From positions 175,377,868 to 175,441,867 of the forward strand of contig OX235279.1 of assembly GCA_944472155.2 (NCBI GenBank): a stretch of DNA of 64,000 nucleotides. The letters are read 5' to 3'. The stretch is from Trichobilharzia szidati (Eukaryota; Platyhelminthes; Trematoda; Strigeidida; Schistosomatidae). The translations under genes were made by a program, and so were the position numbers. The notes beneath the pieces were generated by a model. The model saw nothing but the letters and a program-made list of their open reading frames with translations. It did not search any database and was not told where the DNA came from. Shown one piece after another: positions 63,396-64,000 of the stretch (position 1 is the first letter of the stretch; each line of letters opens with the position of its first letter).

Positions 63396-64000
63396 TGTGA
63401 ACATTTTAAATACACACAAGCGTAGACAATACGAATTGATGTGATCTCTCAACCGATTAAGACAAAGTTGACGAGAGAAAATATATGCAACAGAGAGATG
63501 GAAGTCTTAGGTAGCCCATTTTTTAATCTGGCCGCCAATTATATATATTTGCAGAATGATACGAGCTTATTCTACTTTATGGATTCTTTTCAACTGCTTA
63601 CATCCTAAACAATATCAAAGTAAAAGTCACAACATTTTTTGAACTTACTTTTATCGTAGTGACTTCGAGTTGTAAGTGGAAACTATAGGCAACAAAATTT
63701 TAAAAATGATGCAAGTAGACGAATTATTTAGTGTTCGTGTTGTAACTATTTATAGAATAATTCGACAAAGGGGGTAGAGCTCATATTTTGTTTGGGAGAA
63801 AACGTACACTAGAGACAAAATACAAGATCGAACAACAGATTGAACTTATGCATTTATACATACTATGACGGAGAGTTCAAGAGGGTGGGAGTGAATAACT
63901 CACCAAAAATTATGATACAGACAAAACAATAAAGTAAATTAGGAAACTTTATAGTGAGTTCATCTCACTAAATGAAAACCAGGATCAAAATTAAGTGGGA
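63396..64000. other. No gene seen
   Basis: The last 600 bases show no element or coding signature. Confidence 0.4.

Overview
The window is AT-rich eukaryotic DNA packed with retroelements. Everything in it points to a blood fluke (Schistosoma, Digenea). It holds RTE-clade non-LTR retrotransposons of the SR2 type, a CR1-clade element of the SR1 type, many Penelope-like elements (PLEs) with GIY-YIG endonuclease tails, tRNA-headed SINEs, and Sm-alpha-like pol III units carrying hammerhead ribozyme relics. I cannot name the species. I see no host protein gene, no rRNA gene and no convincing functional tRNA. Every coding stretch that can be read belongs to a mobile element, and every copy is broken.

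Layout. 0-8.5 kb: RTE fragments on both strands, one interrupted by two PLE-2 pieces. 9-16.6 kb: a palindromic PLE with a 12-bp target duplication, then a 3.3-kb segment present twice in direct orientation; each copy carries its own later insertion. 16.7-19.7 kb: an inverted pair of hammerhead SINE units, then one palindromic PLE nested inside another. 20-31 kb: scattered RTE 3' ends, four SINE families and PLE endonuclease pieces. 31.6-33.4 kb: a CR1 element. 34-42.5 kb: SINEs and a run of same-direction PLE remnants. 42.7-49.6 kb: a long PLE (+) split by a full-length RTE-A (-) with a perfect 12-bp target duplication. 49.6-52.5 kb: RTE and SINE debris. 52.6-57 kb: a second PLE of the same subfamily, split by a near-intact RTE-B (+), again with a 12-bp duplication. 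57-64 kb: SINEs, RTE 3' ends, a PLE fragment and another hammerhead pair.

How the parts relate. RTE-A and RTE-B are the main autonomous drivers: an APE endonuclease plus reverse transcriptase in one ORF, and a 3' end closed by an AAT-type tail. One tRNA-headed SINE family (SINE1) has a body matching the RTE 5' region and a tail matching the RTE 3' end, with target duplications of the same size, so it probably borrows the RTE machinery. PLEs are repeatedly found as inverted, palindromic insertions, and their terminal repeats carry recognisable hammerhead cores. Nested insertions and target duplications allow a relative timeline: PLEs first, RTE insertions into them later; the 3.3-kb duplication before the SINE1 and PLE insertions private to each unit.
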